Source: Defluviitaleaceae bacterium (GTDB lineage Bacteria; Bacillota; Clostridia; Lachnospirales; WQUN01). From it: a stretch of DNA of 57,804 nt. Made by a program: the position numbers and the translations under genes. The DNA lies in NCBI GenBank assembly GCA_009780585.1, contig WQZS01000021.1:1-57804 (forward strand), read 5' to 3'. The notes below the pieces were generated by a model that was not told the origin of the DNA, ran no database searches, and worked only from the letters and a program-made list of their open reading frames with translations. This document shows positions 48,952-57,758 of this stretch, piece by piece (position 1 is the first letter of the stretch; each line of letters opens with the position of its first letter).

Positions 48952-51300
48952 ATGGGGGATAAGACTACGAAAAAGGGCGCGATTCCCGTATATATGCGGG
49001 ATGCCTTCATCGCCAACGGCGTGCCGGCGGACGATTTGTTCTTCGCCATCCATACCGATATGACGCCGGACGGGGATTTCTCCGACGCTTACGTAGGGGT
49101 GGATAAAAATAACCTCTACATCCTGTACGGCGAGGAACGTGTCGTCAAAACCGAGGGCGCGCGCCGCATCGTATCCGAATACGCCACGAAGGAGTTGGTG
49201 ACCCACCCGCTCAGGTACTTAAACGGGTTAAACACGCAGACCCTTCTTTCCACCTGCCGCTTGATCAACGACCCCGATAAAAAAGAAGAAAGCCCCGAAG
49301 GGGATAAAAAAGACGATTCCGACGAAGAAGGCAAGAAAAACAAAGCCTCCGGTAAGGAAACGCTGATCCTCTTATTTTCCCTGGGCTGCCAGGGTTTCGT
49401 TGACCGTTTGCTAAAAGTCATCCGCAATATCAAAAAGGGCGACGACCCGCTGTTGGAAGTCAGGGAACAGGACGAGCTCTTCTGCCCCAAGTGCGGCACG
49501 CGCTACCCCGAACCGGAGCGCAAGCTGTGCCCCAAATGCACCGACAAGATGTCCATTTTCATGCGTCTCATGAGCTTCTTCAAATATTATAAGAAGAAAG
49601 TCGCCATCGTCAGCGTCACCATGCTGGCCGTTACCATCCTTTCGATATTGGCGCCCTACGTCAGCACGCGCCTGTTAATCGATGAAGTCCTCCACCCCGA
49701 CGGGCAATGGTACCGGATGGTGGGTTATATCGTGCTTGCCATCATGGCGATGCGTATCGTCACTACATCCTTTAATATCTTATACCAATATGTTTTGGCG
49801 CGTACCATGCCGTGGATGATTTATGACTTGCAAATGCGTATCTTCGAAGCGATGCAACGGCTCTCCGTATCGTTCTACACCTCCAAGCGCACGGGCGCCT
49901 TAATGAACCGCGTAAGCCGCGACGCGCGTAATATTTATTGGTTCTTCGTGGACGGCTTACCCTTTATCGTGATCAACGTCGCTATGTTTTTGGGGATTTT
50001 CGGCGTCATGCTGTGGATGAACTGGCAGTTGGCGCTTATCTGCATCACGATCATACCCTTCGCCGCGCTTATGTTCCGTATGCTCAGGACGCTTTTCGGG
50101 CGGATTTGGCACAAGCAATGGACGATCAATTCCCAAATGAACAATATGGTATCCGACGCGGTCAACGGGCAGCGCGTAATCAAAGCCTTCGCCCGCGAAG
50201 GGGAGGAAACCCGCCGCTTCCATGTAATGGGCGACAAACACGCCGCCGTGGACGTTGCCGGGCAAAACCTCGCTTGGACGGCCTTCCCCATTATTTACTT
50301 GTTTATGTTTATGGGGCAGGTGGCGGTCACGGCGCTCGGCGGCATGATGGTCATCCGCGGGGAAATCTCCCTGGGCGTATTAATGGCGTTCCTTATGTAC
50401 CTGGGGATGCTCTACGGCCCGCTGGAGTTCCTCTCCACCGTTTCCAACTGGTGGGCGCGGTGCGTGGACTCCGCCCAGCGTGTATTCGAAGTGGTAGATA
50501 CGAAGGCCGAAATCGAGGAACCCGAAAACCCAGTAATCATCGAAGACCTTAAAGGCGAAATCGACCTTAACGAGGTATGGTTCCAATACGACCCGGCGAC
50601 CCCGGTGCTTAAGGGCATGACCCTTAACGTACCCGCGGGCAAGACGCTGGGCATCGTAGGTAAGACCGGCGCAGGCAAGTCCACCATGGCGAACCTGATC
50701 GCCCGCCTATACGACACGACCGAGGGTACGATTAAAGTGGACGGCGTAAACGTACGCGATATGTCGCTGGCGCAATTACGTTCATCCATCGGTATCGTTT
50801 CCCAGGATATATACTTGTTCATAGGCTCCATCGTGGAAAATATCCGCTACGCGCGCCCTAATGCCACAATAGAAGAAGTTATTTGGGCGGCGAAGATGGC
50901 AAGCGCGCACGACTTCATCGTCGCGCTGCCCGACGCCTATGAAACGCGTGTGGGCGCGGGGGGGCAGGACCTTTCCGGCGGCGAAAAACAACGCCTTTCC
51001 ATTGCCCGCACCATCATCCAAAACCCCAAGATATTGATTTTGGACGAGGCCACCGCCGCCATGGACACCGAAACGGAAGGCAAAATCCAAAACGCGTTAA
51101 ACCAATTGCAAACCGGACGCACCACGATTGCCATCGCCCACAGGCTTTCTACGCTAAAGGACGCGGAAAGCCTGGCGGTCATTTTGGACGGCAAAGTCGT
51201 GGAAACCGGCACGCACGAAGAACTCATGCGCAAAAAAGGCGAATACCACAAGCTGTACTCCATACAAATGGAAGGCTTGAAAGTTATCAGCATGGAATAA
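48952..51300 (+). CDS. ABC exporter with N-terminal extension and zinc ribbon (first half)
   Basis: A 782-residue full-length half-transporter. Residues 1-110 form a beta-rich PH-like extension; 110-140 is a Lys/Asp/Glu-rich linker; a zinc ribbon with FCPKCGTRYPEPERKLCPKC lies at about 180-205. The TM domain has six helices, then the nucleotide-binding domain with IVGKTGAGKSTMANLIA, LSGGEKQRL and ILILDEATAAMD. Both ATP sites appear canonical. With the second ABC protein at 51.9 kb it probably makes a heterodimer, joined by the DUF1854 protein encoded between them. Confidence 0.92.
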   Translation: MGDKTTKKGAIPVYMRDAFIANGVPADDLFFAIHTDMTPDGDFSDAYVGVDKNNLYILYGEERVVKTEGARRIVSEYATKELVTHPLRYLNGLNTQTLLSTCRLINDPDKKEESPEGDKKDDSDEEGKKNKASGKETLILLFSLGCQGFVDRLLKVIRNIKKGDDPLLEVREQDELFCPKCGTRYPEPERKLCPKCTDKMSIFMRLMSFFKYYKKKVAIVSVTMLAVTILSILAPYVSTRLLIDEVLHPDGQWYRMVGYIVLAIMAMRIVTTSFNILYQYVLARTMPWMIYDLQMRIFEAMQRLSVSFYTSKRTGALMNRVSRDARNIYWFFVDGLPFIVINVAMFLGIFGVMLWMNWQLALICITIIPFAALMFRMLRTLFGRIWHKQWTINSQMNNMVSDAVNGQRVIKAFAREGEETRRFHVMGDKHAAVDVAGQNLAWTAFPIIYLFMFMGQVAVTALGGMMVIRGEISLGVLMAFLMYLGMLYGPLEFLSTVSNWWARCVDSAQRVFEVVDTKAEIEEPENPVIIEDLKGEIDLNEVWFQYDPATPVLKGMTLNVPAGKTLGIVGKTGAGKSTMANLIARLYDTTEGTIKVDGVNVRDMSLAQLRSSIGIVSQDIYLFIGSIVENIRYARPNATIEEVIWAAKMASAHDFIVALPDAYETRVGAGGQDLSGGEKQRLSIARTIIQNPKILILDEATAAMDTETEGKIQNALNQLQTGRTTIAIAHRLSTLKDAESLAVILDGKVVETGTHEELMRKKGEYHKLYSIQMEGLKVISME

Positions 51301-51313
51301 AGGGGAGGCAAAT

Positions 51314-51838
51314 ATGTCTGAGATTAACACCCAAATGGATTTAGGGGTACTCGACGTCAAGGATTTGACATTCTACACCGCCGACGGCGGATTCACAGGG
51401 CTTAAGCACAAGGGCGAGGATTATAAACACATCGTCCTGCGGCGTATCATGCCCATCGAACTCCCCAACGAATACATCAGCATCGCCGATCACGAAAACA
51501 AGGAAATCGGCATCCTGCGCGACGTCTCCGCCCTTGCGCAAAACCAGCGCGAAATCGTGCAGACGGAGCTGGACAACCGCTACTATTCGCCGCAGGTTAT
51601 CGAGGTGCTGAGCGTGAAGGATAAACTGGGCTACGTCTATATGGAAATGAAGCTGAAGAACATGCAGGGCCGTATATACGACAAGAGCTGCGCCATCAAG
51701 GACGTAAGCCGCAACATCCGCACCCTGCCCAACAATTCCGTTTTAATTTTCGACGTGGACGGCAACCGCTACACCATCCCGCAAATCAAGGACATGAGCA
51801 AACCCAGCCAAAAAAGGCTAGACGCGTATTTATTCTAA
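51314..51838 (+). CDS. DUF1854 family protein
   Basis: A 174-residue cytoplasmic protein of the DUF1854 family: HIVLRRIMPIELPNEYISIA, then EIGILRDVSAL and DVDGNRYTIPQIKDMSKPSQ. DUF1854 proteins lie beside ABC exporters, and in some proteobacteria with cyanophycin-linked genes, so it may be a subunit or a substrate-handling factor of this transporter. GGGGAGG precedes the ATG. No catalytic motif is known. Confidence 0.88.
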   Translation: MSEINTQMDLGVLDVKDLTFYTADGGFTGLKHKGEDYKHIVLRRIMPIELPNEYISIADHENKEIGILRDVSALAQNQREIVQTELDNRYYSPQVIEVLSVKDKLGYVYMEMKLKNMQGRIYDKSCAIKDVSRNIRTLPNNSVLIFDVDGNRYTIPQIKDMSKPSQKRLDAYLF

Positions 51839-51871
51839 AAAACCAATGGAGCGCTGAACCGGAGGGTATCC

Positions 51872-54046
51872 ATGAAGCAATTTATATTCGAGTACGACTT
51901 GGGCATGGACATGAACCCCTTACAGGGGGAATTAACCTTTTCCGAGGACGGAAGCATAACCTCAACCGCGGAAGGCAAGGAATTCTTCCGCTTCTACGCT
52001 TCCGAAATCAAGGAAGCCGTGGTCAAGGCCGGGGTGGGATGCGGGCTGCTCTTCGTCAAGGCGGAAGGCAAGGACGACCGTATCCTGTGCCGCTTTACCA
52101 TGACGGGGCTCAAGCAAGCCGGGGAATTTTGCAAAATCGTCAACTTCTTTATCAGCAGCGGAACGGCGGCCTTCCCCGAAAAGGAAGAAAAGCGCGTATG
52201 CGACTCCTGCGGGCGGCCAATGATGTCCGAAATCAACGTCTGCGTGTTCTGCTATTCCAAGCTGGGCGTAATGAAACGCGCCCTCAGCTTCGCCAAGCCG
52301 TATGTCAAACAAATCACGATTTCACAAGTGGCGGGGATTATCCCGCGCCTTATGTTCCTGATTTCGCCGTTATTCATCCGTTACCTGATCAATAACCACC
52401 TCGAACCGCAAATCGGTACCTGGGGGCAAATCCTTTTTATCGCGGCGGGGATGTTAACGGTGCGCGTCATCGGCGATGTGTTGGTTATCATCACCGCGCG
52501 TATCTTTAACCGCGCCACAATCGCCGTCACCAACGACCTGCGTATACACGCCTACGCCAAATTGCAAAGCCATTCCATGTCACTCTTCGCCAAGCGCACG
52601 CCGGGCGACTTGATACGGCGCATCATGGACGACACAAGCACGATCAACGAATTCGTGACCGACCTGGGGCGCTGGGTTATCGATATGTTCTTCAATTTCG
52701 GCATCGCGTTCGCGGTACTGCTTTTTATCAATTGGCAATTGGCGATACTGGTATTCGTACCCGTGCCGATCGTTATATTCTTGCTGCGCCGTTTTTGGGG
52801 TATGATGATGGCGCGTTTCGAACGCCAATGGCGGCAGGGCTCGCGTTGCAACTCGATCCTGCATGACATCATCAAGGGTATCCGCACGGTAAAAGCCTTC
52901 GGCAACGAAAAGCAGGAAATCGATAAATTTTCCAAGGCAAACCGCCGCCTCGCCGACATCGGCGAAAATAACGAGGTGCTTTGGTCTTTATTGTTCCCGC
53001 CCATCGGCTTCGTAATGGGCATGGGCGAATTCATCATCCTGTTCGTGGGCGGATGGATGGTACTTAACGGCAACTGGTGGATTCTCTCCGGCAATATGCA
53101 AATAGGCGACCTGATGATATTCACCATGTATCTGGGCGTTATCTACGGGCCGCTGCGCTGGATGGTCCACTTCCCCCGCTGGCTGGCGAACACTACCACC
53201 AGCTTGGTAAAAGTATTCGAAGTGCTGGACGACGAATCGGAGCTGAAACCCGTCGCCAACCCGGTAAATATACCCATCTCGGGCAACGTGGACTTTAACG
53301 GTGTATTCTTCGGCTACAAATCCTACGAACCCGTACTGAAGAACATCACCGTGGACATCAAGCCCGGCGAAATGATCGGCCTTGTGGGCAAGTCCGGTGT
53401 GGGCAAATCCACCATGATCAACCTCGCCATGCGCCTGTACGACCCCAACACGGGTAAAATCACCATTAACAATACCGACCTGCGCGACATGGATTCCGAC
53501 CACTTGCATGAAAGTATGGGCGTGGTCTTCCAGGACAGCTTCCTGTTCGCGGGCAGCTTCTACGACAATATCGTATACGGCAAGCCCGACGCGACCTTCG
53601 AAGAGGTCATCGCCGCCTGCAAGGTAGCCAACGCCCACGACTTCATCACGCAGACCTCCGACGGTTACAATACGCACATCGGCGAAGGCGGGCAGACCCT
53701 CTCCGGCGGCGAACGCCAACGCCTTTCCATCGCCCGCGCGATCATCAAAAACCCCGACATACTAATATTGGACGAAGCCACCAGCTCCCTCGACGTGGAA
53801 ACCGAAGCCTCGATACAGGAAAGCCTGAACCGCATCACCCAAGGCCGCACAACCATCGCGATCGCGCACCGCCTGTCCACCCTGCGTAACGCCGACCGCC
53901 TCATCGTATTATCCGAAGGCGGCGTGGAGGAAGTGGGAACGCATATGGAATTGTTGAAGAAAAAAGGAATGTATTACAACCTGGTGATGGCGCAACGGCA
54001 GAACAGCAGGAAGCAGGAAGAGGAGCAAAAAGCAGAGGGGAAATAA
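51872..54046 (+). CDS. ABC exporter with N-terminal extension and zinc ribbon (second half)
   Basis: 724 residues with the same architecture as the first half but with a shorter extension: beta-rich residues 1-100, a zinc ribbon (VCDSCGRPMMSEINVCVFCY), six TM helices and an NBD with LVGKSGVGKSTMINLAM, LSGGERQRLSIARAII and ILILDEATSSLD. Both halves keep consensus ATP sites. GGAGGG precedes the ATG. The shared zinc ribbons suggest a common cytoplasmic partner, perhaps the DUF1854 protein. Confidence 0.92.
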   Translation: MKQFIFEYDLGMDMNPLQGELTFSEDGSITSTAEGKEFFRFYASEIKEAVVKAGVGCGLLFVKAEGKDDRILCRFTMTGLKQAGEFCKIVNFFISSGTAAFPEKEEKRVCDSCGRPMMSEINVCVFCYSKLGVMKRALSFAKPYVKQITISQVAGIIPRLMFLISPLFIRYLINNHLEPQIGTWGQILFIAAGMLTVRVIGDVLVIITARIFNRATIAVTNDLRIHAYAKLQSHSMSLFAKRTPGDLIRRIMDDTSTINEFVTDLGRWVIDMFFNFGIAFAVLLFINWQLAILVFVPVPIVIFLLRRFWGMMMARFERQWRQGSRCNSILHDIIKGIRTVKAFGNEKQEIDKFSKANRRLADIGENNEVLWSLLFPPIGFVMGMGEFIILFVGGWMVLNGNWWILSGNMQIGDLMIFTMYLGVIYGPLRWMVHFPRWLANTTTSLVKVFEVLDDESELKPVANPVNIPISGNVDFNGVFFGYKSYEPVLKNITVDIKPGEMIGLVGKSGVGKSTMINLAMRLYDPNTGKITINNTDLRDMDSDHLHESMGVVFQDSFLFAGSFYDNIVYGKPDATFEEVIAACKVANAHDFITQTSDGYNTHIGEGGQTLSGGERQRLSIARAIIKNPDILILDEATSSLDVETEASIQESLNRITQGRTTIAIAHRLSTLRNADRLIVLSEGGVEEVGTHMELLKKKGMYYNLVMAQRQNSRKQEEEQKAEGK

Positions 54047-54048
54047 TA

Positions 54049-55104
54049 ATGGACTCACTACAACTCATCAAAGATTTATCCTGCGCGTTCGGGCCGTCGG
54101 GCTTCGAGGAGGACGTACACGCCGCCGCGCAAAAATATATCCCGCCGGGGTACGAAACTTCGCGGGATCATCTTCTTAATTTATACATGCAAAAGCCGGC
54201 GCGCGATGAAAGCAAGCCCACCGTTTTGATCGAGGCCCACTCCGACGAAATCGGCCTGATCGTGCAAGCCGTAAAGGCTAACGGCACGATGTCGTTTTTG
54301 CCGCTGGGCGGATGGATCCCCGCGACGCTTTCGGCGCAGCGCGTGTGCGTCCGCAACCGTGACGGCCAATTGATTTCGGGCGTGATCGCCGCAAAGATGC
54401 ACCACTTCGGCGGCGCGGAGGAACCGCCGCTTAAACTGGACGGGATGGTCATCGACATCGGCGCAAAGTCGATGGAAGAAGTCATCGAAAAATATAAGAT
54501 AACCCCGGGCTGCCCCGTCGTCCCCCATTCGGTGTTCGAACAACAGGGCGATACGCTCATCGCCAAGGCTTTTGACGACCGCTTGGGTTGCGCCGCCGTG
54601 CTGGAGGTATTGGATAAGCTAAGGGATACCGACCTCCCCATTAACCTGGCGGGGGCGTTTTCCTCCCAGGAGGAAGTGGGCATCCGCGGGGCGAAGACCG
54701 TGGCGAGCCGCGTCAAGCCCGATCTCGCCATTTGTTTCGAAGGCGCGCCCGCTGACGATACGCTGGTGGAACCGCAGCTCGTCCAAACCGCGCTGGGCAA
54801 GGGCCCGATGCTGCGCCACATCGACGGGGGTATGATCACCAACCCGCGGTTACTGCGCTTTGCGCTGGATATCGCCGCCCGCGAAAATATCCCCGTACAG
54901 GAAGCCGTGCGCAGCCGCGGCTCGACCAACGGCTCATGGTACCATGTTGCGGGCTTGGGCATACCCACGCTTGTTATTTCAGTCCCCGTGCGCTACGCCC
55001 ACAGCCCCCATTCGATGGCGGCGCTGGCGGATTACAAGCAATGCGTAAAGCTGGCGGCGGCGGTGATAAAAACGCTGGACGAAAAAATTATTAAATCGTT
55101 GTAA
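54049..55104 (+). CDS. M42 family metalloaminopeptidase
   Basis: A 351-residue dinuclear-metal aminopeptidase forming tetrahedral assemblies. Metal ligands are all visible: EAHSDEIGL, KAFDDRLGCAA, SSQEEVGIRGA, CFEGAPADD and RYAHSPHSM. It may trim peptides produced in or taken up by the cell. It starts 2 bases after the second ABC gene, so it might process the transporter's substrate. The family is usually named PepA, YsdC or FrvX; I cannot pick. Confidence 0.93.
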   Translation: MDSLQLIKDLSCAFGPSGFEEDVHAAAQKYIPPGYETSRDHLLNLYMQKPARDESKPTVLIEAHSDEIGLIVQAVKANGTMSFLPLGGWIPATLSAQRVCVRNRDGQLISGVIAAKMHHFGGAEEPPLKLDGMVIDIGAKSMEEVIEKYKITPGCPVVPHSVFEQQGDTLIAKAFDDRLGCAAVLEVLDKLRDTDLPINLAGAFSSQEEVGIRGAKTVASRVKPDLAICFEGAPADDTLVEPQLVQTALGKGPMLRHIDGGMITNPRLLRFALDIAARENIPVQEAVRSRGSTNGSWYHVAGLGIPTLVISVPVRYAHSPHSMAALADYKQCVKLAAAVIKTLDEKIIKSL

Positions 55105-55138
55105 TAAATAAGTTGTAACAAATAATCAAAAGATAAAA

Positions 55139-55171
55139 GGGAACCGTTTACAATATACGGTTCCTTTTTTT
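55139..55171 (+). terminator. Terminator after the M42 gene
   Basis: GGAACCGT (55140-55147) pairs with ACGGTTCC (55157-55164), followed by seven T. It separates the ABC/M42 operon from lexA. Confidence 0.85.
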
Positions 55172-55241
55172 CGAACATTTGACGAAGGCACTTTATTAAT
55201 ATGAACATTTGTTTGCAATTTGGTTATGGTTGTGTTACACT
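55172..55241 (+). promoter_or_regulatory. lexA promoter with one full and one partial SOS box
   Basis: The promoter is TTGCAA (55213-55218), 17-base spacer, TACACT (55236-55241). A full Firmicutes-type SOS box, TGAACATTTGTTTG (55202-55215), overlaps the -35, as expected for autoregulation. A second, partial site CGAACATTTGAC lies at 55172-55183. Confidence 0.8.
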
Positions 55242-55270
55242 CGCGCAAACCGCAGGAAGGGATGTTGATT

Positions 55271-55882
55271 ATGAACGATAATTTGACCTCCAAGCAACAG
55301 ATGATTCTGGAATTCCTTAAAACGGAAATCAAGCAAAACGGCTACCCGCCCACCGTGCGCGAGATATGCGACGCGGTAAACCTCAGTTCCACCTCCACGG
55401 TCCACGCCCACTTGGAAACGCTGGAACGCAAGGGCTACATCCGCCGTTCCCCCGCCAAGAACCGCGCGACCGAAATCCTGGAGGAAGACTTCTACCAAAG
55501 CGCGCGCGAACTGGTCAACGTACCCATCGTGGGGCGCGTGGCCGCGGGCGTGCCGATCCTCGCCGACGAAAATATCGAGGACACCTTCCCCATCCCCATC
55601 GACTACGTAAAGAACGACACCTGCTTCATGCTGCACGTAAAGGGTGACAGTATGATGGACGAGGGCATCCTGGACGGCGACCTCGTGCTGGTGCGCCAAC
55701 AACAGGACGCGACAAACGGCGACATCGTCATCGCCCTGCTGGGTGAAGACGCCACGGTCAAGACCTTCTCCCGCGATGGCGACTATGTGTGCCTGACCCC
55801 CGCCAACGCCGCCTTCTCGCCGATCAAGACGAAGGAGTGCAGTATCTTGGGCAAGGTCATCGGCCTGTACCGCAGGTACTAA
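55271..55882 (+). CDS. lexA: LexA repressor
   Basis: Represses SOS genes until RecA filaments trigger self-cleavage. From the ATG at 55271 (AGGAAGG upstream) 203 residues: N-terminal winged HTH (QMILEFLKTEIKQNGYPPTV then REICDAVNLSSTSTVHAHLE), cleavage site Ala-Gly in GRVAAGVPIL, catalytic Ser in VKGDSMMDEGILDGD and Lys in GEDATVKTF. Its own promoter carries a consensus operator, so it is autoregulated. Confidence 0.97.
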   Translation: MNDNLTSKQQMILEFLKTEIKQNGYPPTVREICDAVNLSSTSTVHAHLETLERKGYIRRSPAKNRATEILEEDFYQSARELVNVPIVGRVAAGVPILADENIEDTFPIPIDYVKNDTCFMLHVKGDSMMDEGILDGDLVLVRQQQDATNGDIVIALLGEDATVKTFSRDGDYVCLTPANAAFSPIKTKECSILGKVIGLYRRY

Positions 55883-56043
55883 ATACATCCAAGCAACGCA
55901 TAAAATATCGTAGACATCCGTCCGCCCCGAGTGAAGGGCTTCCCTAAGGAGCGATTGCGCATCATCGCGCGTTTTTTGCGCGGTCAGGCGTACAAGCGAC
56001 GCGGGAATTCCCCGATCGGGGCGGTTCGTATAGGAAGTGTTAT

Positions 56044-56940
56044 ATGCCGTTTTTATTTTTAACTTTAAAAGGTATCGCGGTCGGCGCAGCCAACGTTATG
56101 CCCGGCATCAGCGGCGCGACGCTGGCGGTGATCTTTCGGGTGTATGACCGGCTGATCGCGTCGATTAACGGGTTGTTTAAGGATTTTAAAGGGTCACTAC
56201 AATTCCTGGTGCCGTTCGGGCTGGGCATGGTGCTGGGGATTGTGGCCGTCGGTTCGGTAATCAGTATATTGATCGGGATGTTCTCGTTCCAATCGGCGGG
56301 TTTTATCGCCGGATTGATGGCGGGCAGCATCCCCTTTTTATACGGCACGGCCATATCCAACAAAAGCGGGGACAGCCGCCCGCGCCAATCCAAAGCCCCG
56401 TATTTCGCCTCCGCGGCGTGCGCCGCGCTGATCATCGCCCTGCTCGCCGTTGCCGTACCCACGCCGGAACTTTACATCGAAGGGTCGCTCGGCTTCGGCG
56501 CGATGGTTTTATTATTCTTCGGCGGCTTGCTGGCCGCGGCGGCCATGGTCGTACCCGGCGTAAGCGGCGCGATGGTTCTGATTCTACTGGGGATTTACCC
56601 GCTGGCGATGGACACGATCAACCGCATCCGCGAATACCTTTCCGCCCCGTTTTCCTTCGAACTGCTCCCGCCGATCCTACAAGTCGTAATCCCCATTGTC
56701 CTGGGAATCATCCCCGGGATTCTGCTGGCCGGTAAGGGGATTTCCTTGTTATTGGAAAAATATTTTACACTCACCTATTTTTTTATCATCGGCTTGGTGC
56801 TGGGGACGGTCTTCGCGCTGTTCGCCGATGAGCGCACGTATCAGAGCGGTGAGGTTACCGCGCTTTCCGTTGTCGCGGCGGTTGCGGCGTTCGTTATCGG
56901 AGCATTGCTGGCGTTGAGGTTGGGGCGGCAAAAAAAATAA
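56044..56940 (+). CDS. DUF368 / PopT-type undecaprenyl-phosphate carrier
   Basis: A 298-residue membrane protein with the DUF368 signature (GIAVGAANVMPGISGATLAV) and a second half-repeat (AAAMVVPGVSGAMVLILLGI), about eight TM segments. DUF368 proteins (PopT) recycle undecaprenyl phosphate across the membrane for cell-wall synthesis. AGGAAG precedes the ATG. The gap 55883-56043 has only GC-rich hairpins and no gene. Confidence 0.92.
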   Translation: MPFLFLTLKGIAVGAANVMPGISGATLAVIFRVYDRLIASINGLFKDFKGSLQFLVPFGLGMVLGIVAVGSVISILIGMFSFQSAGFIAGLMAGSIPFLYGTAISNKSGDSRPRQSKAPYFASAACAALIIALLAVAVPTPELYIEGSLGFGAMVLLFFGGLLAAAAMVVPGVSGAMVLILLGIYPLAMDTINRIREYLSAPFSFELLPPILQVVIPIVLGIIPGILLAGKGISLLLEKYFTLTYFFIIGLVLGTVFALFADERTYQSGEVTALSVVAAVAAFVIGALLALRLGRQKK

Positions 56941-56964
56941 GATTCGTTCTTCCGTACTCCGGAC

Positions 56965-57136
56965 GGCGGCGCGGGGGAATGTGACGCGCGCTCACGGAAT
57001 CGGGTGAAAATCGGCTCCGTCCGCGTAATGCTTGCGTCGGTCTTGGGAAGCAGCCCGACGCCAAGCACGTAACGCGGCCGTTCGCCGATTTTCACCCGAT
57101 TTTCCGTAGGCGCGCGTCACATTCCCCCGCGCCGCC
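56965..57136. repeat. Giant 172-nt hairpin (long inverted repeat)
   Basis: Arms of 51-53 bases (56965-57015 and 57084-57136) are near-perfect complements, starting GGCGGCGCGGGGGAATGTGA. The 68-base centre is itself largely self-complementary (CGCGT/ACGCG, GCTTG/CAAGC, CGTCGG/CCGACG), so only about 13-15 bases remain as the tip. No T-run follows, so it is not an ordinary terminator. It could be a MITE-like or REP-like element. Nothing codes across it. Confidence 0.9.
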
Positions 57137-57153
57137 TGCGTATACGTAAACGA

Positions 57154-57204
57154 ATAATAAAAAAATAAACCCCCGCAAACATTGGTCTATCCTTGTTTAC
57201 GGGG
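57154..57204 (-). terminator. Terminator for the interrupted minus gene
   Basis: On the minus strand CCCCGTAAACA pairs with TGTTTGCGGGG and is followed by TTTATTTTTTT. It lies 20 bases after the stop of the gene at 57224. Confidence 0.8.
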
Positions 57205-57223
57205 TGTTGTGGCAGAGGATATT

Positions 57224-57683
57224 TTATATCCCAATCGTCGTAAATAACCATGCGCCGTTGGGTTGTTTTTGCATTGTTGCCTCGAGGGTCATGTATTCGT
57301 CAAATGTTTCATCGGCAAGGGAAATGCCTGTAAGGTTTAGTATATGACTGTTGCGGAAAGCGGAAAAGTTTGCGTACATATGCCAATCGAGCAGCAGCGT
57401 AGCGCGTTGCCCACATTCCTCCACTTTTATATAAGTGGTGTTAATGCTGATGGTGGTAAGTCCTTGCCATGACCTTCTGTTTAGCACGGGGTCGTTTTGT
57501 ATTTCCCGTACGGTTAATGTGCCCAAAGCCCCGCCGAATATAGGAATTTGCCCTAGCAAGCCGCCGAGTACGCTTCCGGCTATATCCGCACCAATATCTA
57601 AATGCTTAAATATAGCGAATTCATCGTTAAACATACCTTCGACAGCGGAAACAAAATGAAAAGCCCCGTCGGTGGCAAAATGT
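57224..57683 (-). pseudogene. 3' part of an unknown gene interrupted by an IS element
   Basis: The frame from 57634 (MFNDEFAIFKHLDIGADIAG) runs to 57224 as 136 residues and includes Gly-rich hydrophobic (SVLGGLLGQIPIFGGALG) and beta-rich segments. The frame is open upstream through HFATDGAFHFVSAVEG as far as 57683, where the IS-like left end begins, so the ATG at 57634 is probably internal. The full gene started beyond the element. I do not recognise the family; it may be a secreted or surface protein. Confidence 0.65.
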
Positions 57684-57720
57684 TGTACTGCACCAGTAAA
57701 AACGGACGGGGAAAGAAAAG

Positions 57721-57756
57721 CCTCCTATCGTATAATAAAAACGATGGGAGGTTTTT
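57721..57756 (+). promoter_or_regulatory. Hairpin masking the transposase ribosome site
   Basis: CCTCCTATCGT (57721-57731) pairs with ACGATGGGAGG (57741-57751), 11 pairs with one G-T, followed by TTTTT. The 3' arm contains the GGGAGG ribosome site for the ATG at 57759. Readthrough transcripts from outside would hide the site, a known way for IS elements to limit transposase synthesis. Confidence 0.7.
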
Positions 57757-57758
57757 AC

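Noticed and set aside
55883..56043. Possible terminator after lexA in the GC-rich gap
   Set aside because: GCGC-type stems with a T6 run occur near 55965-55980, but the pairing is short and ambiguous, so it was not listed as a feature.
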